From G963662605 sp963667005 (lineage in GTDB: Bacteria; Bacteroidota; Ignavibacteria; Ignavibacteriales; Ignavibacteriaceae): a DNA stretch of 64,000 nt. The notes below the pieces were generated by a model. That model was not told where the DNA came from and did not search any database. It worked only from the letters and a program-made list of their open reading frames with translations. The stretch spans positions 2,542,001 through 2,606,000 of the forward strand of contig OY762937.1 in NCBI GenBank assembly GCA_963667005.1, in the 5' to 3' direction. The translations under genes and the position numbers were made by a program. Shown here in pieces: positions 37,461 to 45,821 of this stretch. Numbering within the stretch: position 1 is the stretch's first letter; every line of letters begins with the position of its first letter.

Positions 37461-38546
37461 ATGAAGCAAATTTCTCCTTTAGCACAGTTCTTTATTGAAA
37501 ATGGTTTTTTTTCTCAGTCAGTAGGCGAGCAGGTAAGTTTTCCGGTCTATTCGGATAAAACCCATGAGATGTCTTTGCTGACCTCGGGCGCCGGAATTCA
37601 TGATATAAGTCCAAATCCCATATTCAGACTCACAGGTGCAGATGCACTCGATTTCATACATCGTATTTCTACTAATGACATCAAGTCGCTTCTACCACTT
37701 GAAATGCGTAGAACTATCTTTGCTAATGAAAAGGGACGGATACTCGATGAAGTTATCCTTTATACAACAGATTCCGGAATATTTCTGATCGGGCATGAGG
37801 GTAAGCATGAACTTATTGAGTTCTGGCTTAACAGGTTTATTGTAACTGATGACGTGAATGTGGAGAATTTATATAACAAGTATGCGGCAGTTGAGATCAT
37901 CGGACCGAAAGCCGGTGTACTGCTGCGTGAATATTTTGGTGATGATGCCCAATTCATTCAGGAAAATAAAATTTATACATTCTTTATAAATAATTTTTCA
38001 TATCGAGTCTTTATTAATGGCCATTCAGGTGGACATAGATCATATATCATTATTTCTCCGGTTGATTCACTCAAAATGCTTTTGGGTGAACTACTGAAAT
38101 CCGGAGAGGATAACGGTTACGGTATGGTAGGAGAGGATGCTTATGAGTGTTACCGCCTTACTGCAGGAATTCCATCCATATCGGAAATCAACGACAACTA
38201 TAATCCACATGAAGCTCAGCTTCTTGATAAAGTATGTTTTACTAAAGGGTGCTATATCGGGCAGGAGGTAATTGCCCGTTTGGCGACCTACAACAAAGTG
38301 CAGAGATATTTGTGTACATTGGTATTCGACAGTCCTCTGACCAACGGAAGCTTACCTGAGCTTTACAATAGCCAGAATCAATTTGCCGGAAAAATAACCT
38401 CTCAGGCGTTTTGTCCTCAATTAAATACTACTGTTGCAATGGGCTATATTGAAAAGAATAACTACCATCCGGGACAAACTCTTTCCGCTGAAGTTGACGG
38501 CAGATCGTATGAAGTTACAATCAAGGAATTAGGCAGCCTGTTATGA
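37461..38546 (+). CDS. YgfZ/GcvT-domain folate-binding protein
   Basis: 361 residues from ATG 37461; the 32 upstream codons of the longer frame are a hydrophobic run without family resemblance. The YgfZ signature KGCYIGQEVIAR is present near residue 262, with the preceding DKVCFT. YgfZ (IBA57-like) proteins bind tetrahydrofolate and help assemble or repair [4Fe-4S] clusters; the window holds several Fe-S enzymes (Nth, MoaA, a radical SAM protein). The last 4 bases overlap the start of the adenosyltransferase gene (ATGA). Confidence 0.86.
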   Translation: MKQISPLAQFFIENGFFSQSVGEQVSFPVYSDKTHEMSLLTSGAGIHDISPNPIFRLTGADALDFIHRISTNDIKSLLPLEMRRTIFANEKGRILDEVILYTTDSGIFLIGHEGKHELIEFWLNRFIVTDDVNVENLYNKYAAVEIIGPKAGVLLREYFGDDAQFIQENKIYTFFINNFSYRVFINGHSGGHRSYIIISPVDSLKMLLGELLKSGEDNGYGMVGEDAYECYRLTAGIPSISEINDNYNPHEAQLLDKVCFTKGCYIGQEVIARLATYNKVQRYLCTLVFDSPLTNGSLPELYNSQNQFAGKITSQAFCPQLNTTVAMGYIEKNNYHPGQTLSAEVDGRSYEVTIKELGSLL

Positions 38547-39091
38547 AAATATATACCAAAACAGGTGATAACGGTGAGACCGGATTATTTGGCGGTCAAA
38601 GGGTTTCAAAGGATTCGCTGAGAATTGAGGCCTACGGCACAATTGATGAGGTTAATTCGTTTTTAGGTTTGGCAATTTCGTTGAGCGAAAATGAAAAAAC
38701 AAAAACGATTACCGGATGGATGCAAAACTTACTTTTTGTTGCAGGTGCGGAATTGGCATCGCCTGATGCCGATAGCTCAAAAGTGCCTCATATCGGTGAG
38801 GAAGAAATCAGGCAGGCGGAATCCTACATTGACGAAATCACTTCTGGACTTCCTGAATTAAAAAATTTTATTCTTCCGGGTGGGATAAAATCTGCTGCGG
38901 CTTTACACTTAGCCCGTGCGATCTGCAGAAGGGCAGAAAGGCAGATTGTGGCACTCCAAAAGGGAGAGAATGTTAGCCCGAATTTACTTATATTTGTAAA
39001 TAGATTATCTGATCTTTTGTTCGTTTTAGCCCGGTTTGAGAATGCTTCGGCTGGTGTGAAAGACGTAGATTGGAAAACTGACCGGGGGTGA
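38543..39091 (+). CDS. Cob(I)alamin adenosyltransferase, PduO type
   Basis: Transfers the 5'-deoxyadenosyl group from ATP to cob(I)alamin, giving adenosylcobalamin, the cofactor of the methylmalonyl-CoA mutase encoded at 60.7 kb. 182 residues. The ATP-binding N-terminus KIYTKTGDNGETGLFGG, then RIEAYGTIDEVNSFLG, FILPGG and ARAICRRAERQIVAL are typical of PduO/MMAB-type enzymes. Its last 8 bases, including the stop, are also the first 8 bases of the tmRNA gene. Confidence 0.93.
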   Translation: MKIYTKTGDNGETGLFGGQRVSKDSLRIEAYGTIDEVNSFLGLAISLSENEKTKTITGWMQNLLFVAGAELASPDADSSKVPHIGEEEIRQAESYIDEITSGLPELKNFILPGGIKSAAALHLARAICRRAERQIVALQKGENVSPNLLIFVNRLSDLLFVLARFENASAGVKDVDWKTDRG

Positions 39092-39437
39092 ATTTGGTTT
39101 CGACGGGGTTAGTAAAACGATAAAATGCGTACCGTGTTGCCCGACACCACGATAAAACGTTGGGAAAACAATAACTGGCGAATCTAATTACGCCTTAGCT
39201 GCTTAATAAAATAAGTAGCCGTTCCTTTTAGATGTTCGTGCCGTTCTAAATAGGAGCGCCGATTAGGTGCGATAGCCAAATTGAGATTCGGGTAGAAGAG
39301 GCGAAACTTTATACCGGATAGTTCTCAAAAAATCCTGTCCGTCGGAGTTTTTGAGAACGAGATTAAAAGACAGACTACGTGCGTAGAGGTTTATTGATTT
39401 CTGATTTCGGACGCGGGTTCGACTCCCGCCACCTCCA
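39084..39437 (+). ncRNA. ssrA: tmRNA (SsrA), proteolysis tag ending GESNYALAA
   Basis: The 5' end GGGGGTGAATTTGGTTTCGAC and the 3' end GCGGGTTCGACTCCCGCCACC are the conserved ends of one-piece tmRNA. The acceptor stem GGGGGTG/CACCTCC is 7 bp with one G-U. The tag frame at 39177-39206 reads GESNYALAA then TAA, like tags of Bacteroidota. CCA is not encoded (discriminator A is followed by CAA). Its partner SmpB is encoded at 14.3 kb. A small hairpin (ACAATAAA/TTTATTGT) starts at the last base, but no T run follows. The first 8 bases overlap the adenosyltransferase stop. Confidence 0.96.
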
Positions 39438-39601
39438 CAATAAAAGTGGGTTTATTGTCAAGTATGGTTTATTCTTTGGATCTGATAGATTCCTGAGAAT
39501 CATATGCTATAGTGACAGCTCTTTGATTTTATTTAACTTACCTTGCCTTCTGTATTGATAGGTGCACCCTAAACATTGATCTCGGTTTTGAGGGAGAAAT
39601 C

Positions 39602-40243
39602 ATGAGAATTTTTATTGTTATACTGATATTGTTTTGTAGTGTTCATGCACAAGTGAGATTGTTATTACATTCAGAGGCGTTCCCGAATAAGTTCATTTCT
39701 AATCGTGATACGATTAGTTCGCTCAATGACGAAAATAATATCAAGAGTAAACATCATTCCATCTTCAACGTAGCTTTTCAGGTTTTCAGTTCACCAGAAG
39801 CAGGGGGTATAAGTGCCACTATCCCTTTAATTTGCGCGAACCTTTCTAAAGAAAGTGGAAAGAATTTCGCTTCAAATATGCTCGTGGGCGTATCCGTAGC
39901 AAGTTATCTTTTAGGTTCTGCCATTGGTGTAAAATGGGTCGCAAATTTAGAAAATAATCGTGTAGAATATTGGAAAATCGTTGAGTATGGAGCCATCGGA
40001 GGATTTGGCCTTGGAAGCACGACATTCGCAATCGCAAGATTGATAAAACAATCTGCTTTCACCCCAACCTATTTCGCTTTTATAGGAGGTGTTATAATTG
40101 GTTCTGTTATTTATACAACAAGTATTGCACCCTGGCCTGTAGAAGCAGCTTATCAACCGCCCTCAAAAAAAATCTCTTCACAAAAAGATATCATTGAAAG
40201 TGCAAAGCTAATAGATTTACAGGTACTGGAAATCAGTTTTTAA
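39602..40243 (+). CDS. Uncharacterised exported or membrane protein
   Basis: 213 residues, not recognised. A clear signal sequence (MRIFIVILILFCSVHAQ) and a strong RBS (GAGGGAGA) support the start. After residue 55 there are three likely membrane segments: about 87-105, 118-138 and 148-165 (the last FIGGVIIGSVIYTTSIAPW). The C-terminal 45 residues are polar. The neighbours give no hint; it is a single gene between ssrA and the ligase cluster. Confidence 0.6.
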   Translation: MRIFIVILILFCSVHAQVRLLLHSEAFPNKFISNRDTISSLNDENNIKSKHHSIFNVAFQVFSSPEAGGISATIPLICANLSKESGKNFASNMLVGVSVASYLLGSAIGVKWVANLENNRVEYWKIVEYGAIGGFGLGSTTFAIARLIKQSAFTPTYFAFIGGVIIGSVIYTTSIAPWPVEAAYQPPSKKISSQKDIIESAKLIDLQVLEISF

Positions 40244-40584
40244 TTTTATCCACACGTAATAAACGCTGATTATTTAACCGTACAATGTGGTTTTATTCTC
40301 GACTATCCGTACAAGTGGGCTAATTCTATTTGGAAATCACTTCAATTAAAATTATTTTCCATAGAGTCGAGTTAAGAAATTTAACATGTTGACAGCGTTC
40401 TGAACGAATTTCATAAAGTGAATACTTGAGTTCAGAGAGGTTTCATTGAGAGGAGCTGCCCTTGAAAAGCCTCTTTTTGAGCCATACATTGAATAATTTA
40501 TTTCCACAAAGTCAAAGAGGCGAGTCTCTTATTGCCACATAGTACTTATTCTCTTGGCGGTATTCAAGGAGGGCAAAGCTTTTC
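40244..40584. promoter_or_regulatory. 341-bp leader region of the ligase cluster
   Basis: No ORF. It contains an inverted repeat GCCTCTTT (40469-40476) / AAAGAGGC (40514-40521) with a 37-nt spacer, a word TTGCCACATAGTACTT (40532-40547) nearly repeated 39 bp before the FecR-like gene at 47087, and a very strong RBS (AAGGAGG, about 40567-40573) before ATG 40585. It probably holds the promoter and a leader structure; no known riboswitch class was recognised. Confidence 0.45.
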
Positions 40585-42141
40585 ATGTCATCAGCACTAA
40601 AAAGTGTCCGGCTTGTTCAGGATATGCTCATCCGGAACAGACAGGAACACCCGGATAAACTTGCACTGATTTGCGAAAACACACGCTTAACCTATTTGCA
40701 AATTGATGAAATGTCTGACCGGTTAGCGAACGCGTTTGTAAAAAACGGCGTCCGCAGCGGCGATCGTGTCCTTTTCTATATTTTAAACAGCGCCGAGATG
40801 GTGGTCAGTATTTTTGCCGCGCTTAAAGCTAATGCCATTTTTGTCGGAGTTGATTCCGGCAATACCTATGAAACCCTAAAATACATCGCATCAGACTGTG
40901 AAATTTCTGCAATAGTAACTTATGATCATCGTGCTGATGTTGCTTCTCGTCTCTTAGAAGAACTGCCATCCTTAAAATTTGCAGTATTGACCGGCTCAAG
41001 AACAGAAGCGCTTACCGATAAAATACTTTCATTTAATGCAATTCAGAATGAGTATCCTGCAGAGGCGCCGCCACAGGACAGAATAGAAAATGACATTGCC
41101 TTTCTTATTTATACATCTGGAAGCACAGGTAAATCAAAGGGGGTTATGGTATCCCACCATAGCATTCTTTTTACCGCCGATTGCGGTATAGAACGGTTCA
41201 GATTAACAAAAGATGAAATACACACAAGTCCGCTGCAATTATCATTCAGCCCGGGCATCAATCAATTGTTTCAGACAATTAGTGTTGGCGGTACATTGAT
41301 TTTAGAGAAATCACTCGCTTTCCCGAATGTGATGGTAAAGCGGATGGCTGCCGAAAAAGCCACGGGTTTCGCTGGCGTTCCGACTGTACTCGCTTTATTG
41401 ATGCAAATGGATTTGAGTAAATACGATCTGAGTAATCTGCGATTTGTTTCCAGTGTTGGCGCAGCACTTCCGGATCATGTCATTGAAAAAGTATTTGAAA
41501 AACTGCCGAATGTATCAATCTGTTCTTACTATGGAATGGCAGAAGCTTCATATTCGTTATCTCTTGAACCTGAACAAATTAAAACTCGGCCAACATCAGT
41601 GGGTAAGCCTTTTCCCGGCACGCAGGCCTGGGTCATTGATGAAGATGGAAACAAGGCCGCACCCGGTCAGATAGGGCAGTTGATACTTCGCGGTTCACAC
41701 GTCCGAAGCGGTTATTGGAATTTTCCTGAGGGAACCGCCGAACGTTTTAGACCGGGACCGGTGTTTGGTGAACGGATTTGTTATACGGGTGATATGTTTA
41801 AGACCGATGAAGAAGGGTATTTCTACTTTGTCGGGCGTAGCGATGAAATTGTTAAAAGCGGTGCGAAAAAAGTAGTGCCCAGAGAAATTGAAAACGCGCT
41901 CTATAGTCTTGAAGGCGTTATAGAAGCCGCAGCGATCGGCATTCCGGATCCCATACTTGGAACGGCAATAAAAGCATTTGTTGTCGCAGCCAAGGAATAC
42001 AAGGAAAGTGTCACTCCAGAAACAGTTATGCAGCATTGCAAAAGAACTTTGGAGGCATATAAAGTGCCCCAGCTTATTGAGGTAAGGGACAGCCTGCCGA
42101 AGACATCAAACGGTAAGATTTTAAAAGCTCAGCTAACATAA
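40585..42141 (+). CDS. Adenylate-forming acyl/amino-acid ligase
   Basis: 518 residues, class I ANL superfamily. Motifs: FLIYTSGSTGKSKGVMVSHH (A3, about residue 172), YYGMAEASYSL (A5, about 314), GDMFKTDEEGYFYFVGRSDE (A7/A8, about 402), KSGAKKVVPREIE, and the C-terminal Lys in LPKTSNGKILKAQ (A10). It activates a carboxylic acid as AMP ester and probably loads it on the carrier protein encoded two genes later. The substrate cannot be read from the sequence. First gene of a tight set (gaps 11 bp, overlap 4 bp, 30 bp) with two acyltransferases and a carrier protein. Confidence 0.88.
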   Translation: MSSALKSVRLVQDMLIRNRQEHPDKLALICENTRLTYLQIDEMSDRLANAFVKNGVRSGDRVLFYILNSAEMVVSIFAALKANAIFVGVDSGNTYETLKYIASDCEISAIVTYDHRADVASRLLEELPSLKFAVLTGSRTEALTDKILSFNAIQNEYPAEAPPQDRIENDIAFLIYTSGSTGKSKGVMVSHHSILFTADCGIERFRLTKDEIHTSPLQLSFSPGINQLFQTISVGGTLILEKSLAFPNVMVKRMAAEKATGFAGVPTVLALLMQMDLSKYDLSNLRFVSSVGAALPDHVIEKVFEKLPNVSICSYYGMAEASYSLSLEPEQIKTRPTSVGKPFPGTQAWVIDEDGNKAAPGQIGQLILRGSHVRSGYWNFPEGTAERFRPGPVFGERICYTGDMFKTDEEGYFYFVGRSDEIVKSGAKKVVPREIENALYSLEGVIEAAAIGIPDPILGTAIKAFVVAAKEYKESVTPETVMQHCKRTLEAYKVPQLIEVRDSLPKTSNGKILKAQLT

Positions 42142-42152
42142 AGGAATCATGC

Positions 42153-42833
42153 ATGGAAAAAATTATACTTTTCGGCACTACTGAAGGAGCCCGGCTTTTC
42201 TTATTCGCGCTTCAGGACGACCCGAACTATGAAGTGGTCGCTTTTACCGTTGATAAACAGTATTTGACCGAAGAAACATTCTGCGGCCTGCCGGTTGTGC
42301 CCTTTGAAGATGTTACCACAATCTATCCACCTGATTCACACAAAATGTTTATCGCGATTCTGTCAAATGATATGAATAAATTGCGCGCAAAAAAATACAA
42401 TGAAGCTAAGGAAAAAGGTTACTCATTATTGAGCTATATCCATCCTACGGTGAACGTCGGTCACGGTGTGACTATGGGTGATAATTGTTTTATCAGTGAA
42501 GGAGCGATGTTAAGGCCGGAACTGCAGATTGGCAATGATGTCATTGTGATGGCAGGAGCATTTCTTGGACATTCAACTGTAATACATGATCATTGTTATA
42601 TTGCCAGCAGAGCAGTCGTTATGGGGGTTGTAACACTTGAGTCCTTCTGCTGTATCGGCCCGAATGCGACTATAATGGAAGATCTGATAATTGCCAAAGA
42701 ATGCCTTATAGGCGGCGGATCGGTGATTCTTAAAAACACACAGGAAAAAGAAGTTTACAGAGCAAATCCGGCATCCCTGCTGCCGTTGAAGAGCGATCAA
42801 TTATCGAAATTAGTTTTCAGGAGAAGAAGATGA
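42153..42833 (+). CDS. NeuD-like left-handed beta-helix acyltransferase, copy 1
   Basis: 226 residues. A Rossmann-like N-terminal part (KIILFGTTEGARLFLFAL, VAFTVDKQYL, FCGLPVVPFEDV) is followed by hexapeptide repeats of a left-handed beta-helix (HPTVNVGHGVTMGDNCFIS, IGNDVIVMAGAFLGHSTVI, YIASRAVVMGVVTLESFCCI, GGGSVILKN). This is the architecture of NeuD/PglD-type sugar O- or N-acyltransferases. It ends by overlapping the carrier protein gene by 4 bp, and a paralogue lies on the other side of that gene, which suggests the acyl donor is an acyl-carrier protein rather than a CoA ester (inference). Confidence 0.85.
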   Translation: MEKIILFGTTEGARLFLFALQDDPNYEVVAFTVDKQYLTEETFCGLPVVPFEDVTTIYPPDSHKMFIAILSNDMNKLRAKKYNEAKEKGYSLLSYIHPTVNVGHGVTMGDNCFISEGAMLRPELQIGNDVIVMAGAFLGHSTVIHDHCYIASRAVVMGVVTLESFCCIGPNATIMEDLIIAKECLIGGGSVILKNTQEKEVYRANPASLLPLKSDQLSKLVFRRRR

Positions 42834-43081
42834 TAGACAAACAGGTTATCCGTGATTTTCTTATGACATTAGTCGGTAAAGATGTGAAGTTTGGTGATGA
42901 TGATTCGCTGCTCACTAATCAACTCATTGACTCACTTAACGTTGCAAATTTAATTGTGTTTCTGCAGGAAACATTTAAAGTAACTTTTGACAACGATGAC
43001 CTGACGCCGGAAAATTTGGATACGGTAAATGCGATAGCCGGATTCCTTGAGAGACAGTTGGCAGCCACGACGGGAAATTAA
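42830..43081 (+). CDS. Acyl carrier protein
   Basis: 83 residues, acidic, four-helix carrier protein. The phosphopantetheine attachment site is Ser35 in LIDSLNVANL. It overlaps the first NeuD-like gene by 4 bp. Not the housekeeping AcpP: it lacks the canonical DSLD motif and the fatty-acid synthesis neighbours. It is probably loaded by the ligase encoded upstream; a phosphopantetheinyl transferase is not in the window. Confidence 0.88.
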   Translation: MIDKQVIRDFLMTLVGKDVKFGDDDSLLTNQLIDSLNVANLIVFLQETFKVTFDNDDLTPENLDTVNAIAGFLERQLAATTGN

Positions 43082-43111
43082 CCGGAACATCATTTAAGTA
43101 AGGTACAGATT

Positions 43112-43792
43112 ATGGCAAAATTGATTATTTATGGGAACACTCCCGCGGCAGTACAGAGTCATTATGATTTTTCAAATGATAGTGAGCACGAAGTGGTCGC
43201 CTTTACGGTATTACAAAAAGAAATGAAGGGAACAGAATTTCTTGGACTACCATTGGTCCCGTTTGAGGAAGTAGAGTCGCTATATCCACCTGCCGAACAT
43301 ATGATGTTTATCGCAGTGTATTTCAACCGTGTCAATTCTGTGAGAATGAAAATATTCGATGAAGCAAAAGCAAAAGGGTATACTCTTGCCAGTTATATCA
43401 GCTCGAAAGCTATTGTCTGGCCTGATTTGGTTATCGGCGAAAATTGCATGATATGTGACGGCGCCAATGTGCGGCCATTCACCACAATAGGGAAAAACAC
43501 ATTTATTATGCCCAACGCAGTAGTCGGACACGATGCAATTGTAGGTGAGCATTGTTATCTGGCTATTGCTGCCGTGATGCTTGCCGGTTCAAAAGTTCAG
43601 GACAGGTGTGTCATTGGCGCCAACTGCACAATTCTTAACGGTGTTACAGTAGCAAGAGAGTGCGTTATAAGCGCGGGAGCAGTTATAGTCGCGAACACTA
43701 AAGAAAAAGGTGTTTATACGCTGCCTCAGCCGACGCTGCAGCCGTTGGGAAGTGACCAGTTAGCTAATGTGTTGTTCAAAATACAAGTCTAA
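43112..43792 (+). CDS. NeuD-like left-handed beta-helix acyltransferase, copy 2
   Basis: 226 residues, exactly the length of copy 1 and clearly paralogous: shared HEVVAFTV/YEVVAFTV, FLGLPLVPFEEV, YPPAEHMMFIA, KGYTLASYIS, and a similar C-terminal end (LGSDQLANVLF against LKSDQLSKLVF). Hexapeptide repeats run from about residue 95 to 200. The two copies have diverged in the N-terminal nucleotide-binding region, so they may act on different acceptors or form a hetero-oligomer. It starts 30 bp after the carrier protein and closes the ligase set. Confidence 0.85.
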   Translation: MAKLIIYGNTPAAVQSHYDFSNDSEHEVVAFTVLQKEMKGTEFLGLPLVPFEEVESLYPPAEHMMFIAVYFNRVNSVRMKIFDEAKAKGYTLASYISSKAIVWPDLVIGENCMICDGANVRPFTTIGKNTFIMPNAVVGHDAIVGEHCYLAIAAVMLAGSKVQDRCVIGANCTILNGVTVARECVISAGAVIVANTKEKGVYTLPQPTLQPLGSDQLANVLFKIQV

Positions 43793-43898
43793 GAAAATGG
43801 TAAATGCTTAATGCTAAATGTTCAATGTGCGATGTTCAAAGTTTGATTGTTAATGATTAATGAATGAACGATTTTAGTGGTATAAGGAAAGTTTTGGA
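43793..43898. other. Low-complexity spacer rich in TTAATG/AATGTTCAATG words
   Basis: 106 bp with imperfect short repeats (TTAATGCTAAATGTTCAATG, then GATGTTCAAAGTTTGATTGTTAATG and ATTAATGAATG). No ORF or hairpin of note. It separates the ligase/carrier set from the MBL hydrolase. Confidence 0.5.
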
Positions 43899-44801
43899 AT
43901 GAAATTGAGAATGTTGAATCCGTTTCTCCTCGGTGTTACACTTGCCAGGGTAATACTTTCAAATGTAAAAATTTACTCAGAAGCCAGAAGAATTGCAAAG
44001 CTGCCTCCGGTTACAATGGGTGAAACAAAAAAGCTTGAAATCCTTCCTTTGTATGAAGCCAATTCTACAAACAATCTCGAAAAAGGGTATGGACTTTCAT
44101 ACCTGATTAAAACCGATACAAAGACAATTCTTTTTGACCTTGGCCATAATCCCAAGGCCGTATCACCATCACCCCTTGAAAAAAATATGGCAAGTTTGGG
44201 TTTATCTTTTAATGATATTGATATGTTGATCATCTCACACCGGCATCCGGACCATGTAGGAGGCTGGAGGTGGTGGAAGGAAAAAACTTTTTCACCGGAT
44301 GGGACTTCACAACCGGCATTAGGCGAGAAACCGATATTTGTGCCTGAACAGATGAACTACCCCGGAAGCAGCCCGGAATTTGTAACTGAACCTAAGCAGC
44401 TTGCTGAAGGTGTGGCTACAACGAGCGGCTTTGCGTTTGCAGAACCTTTTCCGATGTGGCGCTTAAATCCCGAAGATGCAGAACAATCACTTGCAGTAAA
44501 TGTTGCAGGAAAGGGAGTCGTATTGATTGTCGGATGCGGACACATGGGTCTTCACCGCTTGTTAAAACGGGCAAAGACTATTTTTAACGAGCCGGTAATC
44601 GGAGTCGTTGGCGGCTTGCACTACATGAGAAAAAAAGAGGAGCAATTAAAAGGCGAAGTTGAATCACTGAAAGCATGTAAGCCAATGCTGGTTGCATTGT
44701 CCCCACATGACAGCTTTCCGGAAGCGGTTCATACTTTCGAAGATGCCTTTTCGGCTACATACAAGCCTGTACGCGTAGGCGAACCGATAGTATTTTCCTA
44801 A
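43899..44801 (+). CDS. Metallo-beta-lactamase-fold hydrolase
   Basis: 300 residues. The two-metal site HxHxDH is HRHPDH near residues 114-119 (ISHRHPDHVGGW), with GCGHMGLHR near residue 211 supplying a further ligand and a late SPHDS. The arrangement GYGLSYLIKTDTKTILFDLG plus a region before IFVPEQMNYP resembles the subfamily annotated as dihydropteridine/methanopterin-pathway-like MBL hydrolases. N-terminal residues 8-30 are hydrophobic and may be a membrane anchor. The substrate is unknown; a thioesterase or phosphodiesterase acting on the product of the neighbouring acyl-activation genes is possible but speculative. Confidence 0.82.
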   Translation: MKLRMLNPFLLGVTLARVILSNVKIYSEARRIAKLPPVTMGETKKLEILPLYEANSTNNLEKGYGLSYLIKTDTKTILFDLGHNPKAVSPSPLEKNMASLGLSFNDIDMLIISHRHPDHVGGWRWWKEKTFSPDGTSQPALGEKPIFVPEQMNYPGSSPEFVTEPKQLAEGVATTSGFAFAEPFPMWRLNPEDAEQSLAVNVAGKGVVLIVGCGHMGLHRLLKRAKTIFNEPVIGVVGGLHYMRKKEEQLKGEVESLKACKPMLVALSPHDSFPEAVHTFEDAFSATYKPVRVGEPIVFS

Positions 44802-44987
44802 GGCAGCAGTTATCTGCAAAGGTTCATTTCAATAGCCCGATAGATTTGACTGTGAAAGGAACGGGAAGTTTTGTAAATTATCTTTGATTAGTGACACAGT
44901 CTAGTAGTGTCGTATATTTTTATCTCTAATAAATTTTCGCATGCTGGAAACGAAAATGGGCAGAATGCAAAAAATCAGGTGAATATA

Positions 44988-45821
44988 ATGGAAATTAAAT
45001 CAGTTCAAAAATCAAAACCCGGTTATCCTACTCTGGAACAATTTGCGGGATATAATGATCTGCTTGCAGGTAATGTTCCAACCCGGTGGACTCAAAATGC
45101 AATTGTACATGGTGCGCTATTGGCATTTTTGCTTGCCGGCATATCCGAAAAATCTGATACAAAGGCTCAGGCTCCCACCCATGTGACCAGAGGCGATTCA
45201 TTATCAACCTCAAAAGACAATCCGGTTGTTAAAAGGATTACAGCGGGTAAAGTGGCTCCTGTATTCGTTCACGGCGACGGCAGCGGCGCTATCGGGTGTA
45301 TAATTATGGGCGCGCCTGTATTTTTATCTGAAGCAGAAGCTCAAAAAGTTATAGTAGAAGAATTTGAAAAGGCGAATCTTCATTTCAAAACGAAAAAATG
45401 TCCTACTATCTATTTTAACGCCCGAATACCTCTTGCCGAAAGAGAAGAATATTATAGCTTCAATAATAATCTCATTGATTTGAAAATGGACGGTTATTGC
45501 CCTGAGTTCAACATGGTGTTCGAGTATGTATCAAATAAGGATCTCTCCCGTTTCGAATCCGGAGGGGATGCTTCGACTGTACATGAATACTCAACATACA
45601 GGGCAGCCAAAGTAGTACAGAAGGAATTGCAAAGAAACGGGAGATATAACGCTGCTGTATTTTACGATCCTATGATTTGGCATTCTTCGCACGAAAATAC
45701 AGAAGGTGGATTCTATGCTCCCGAAAATCAAGCCAAAAATAAAAAGCTGGCAATTGAGCAGCTAATATTACAGGTTGATGACTTTATCAAGTGGGTTAGA
45801 GACGAAGGCTTGGTGAAGTAA
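44988..45821 (+). CDS. Unrecognised protein coupled to a radical SAM enzyme
   Basis: 277 residues from ATG 44988, preceded by AGGTGA; a GTG 27 codons upstream has no RBS. Not recognised. Visible: KSVQKSKPGYPTLEQF at the N-terminus, one hydrophobic segment (IVHGALLAFLLAGI, residues 41-54), a Gly-rich stretch APVFVHGDGSGAIGCIIMGA followed by PVFLSEAEAQKVIVEEFEKA, and three cysteines in GAIGCI, KKCPTIYF and GYCPEFN. The C-terminal 100 residues look helical and soluble. Its stop TAA shares its last base with the ATG of the radical SAM gene, so the two are translationally coupled; it may be the substrate, a carrier or a docking partner. Confidence 0.65.
   Translation: MEIKSVQKSKPGYPTLEQFAGYNDLLAGNVPTRWTQNAIVHGALLAFLLAGISEKSDTKAQAPTHVTRGDSLSTSKDNPVVKRITAGKVAPVFVHGDGSGAIGCIIMGAPVFLSEAEAQKVIVEEFEKANLHFKTKKCPTIYFNARIPLAEREEYYSFNNNLIDLKMDGYCPEFNMVFEYVSNKDLSRFESGGDASTVHEYSTYRAAKVVQKELQRNGRYNAAVFYDPMIWHSSHENTEGGFYAPENQAKNKKLAIEQLILQVDDFIKWVRDEGLVK

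Noticed and set aside
44802..44987. Short RiPP precursor gene before the radical SAM pair
   Set aside because: Only very short frames without an RBS or a Cys/Ser-rich core are present in this gap.
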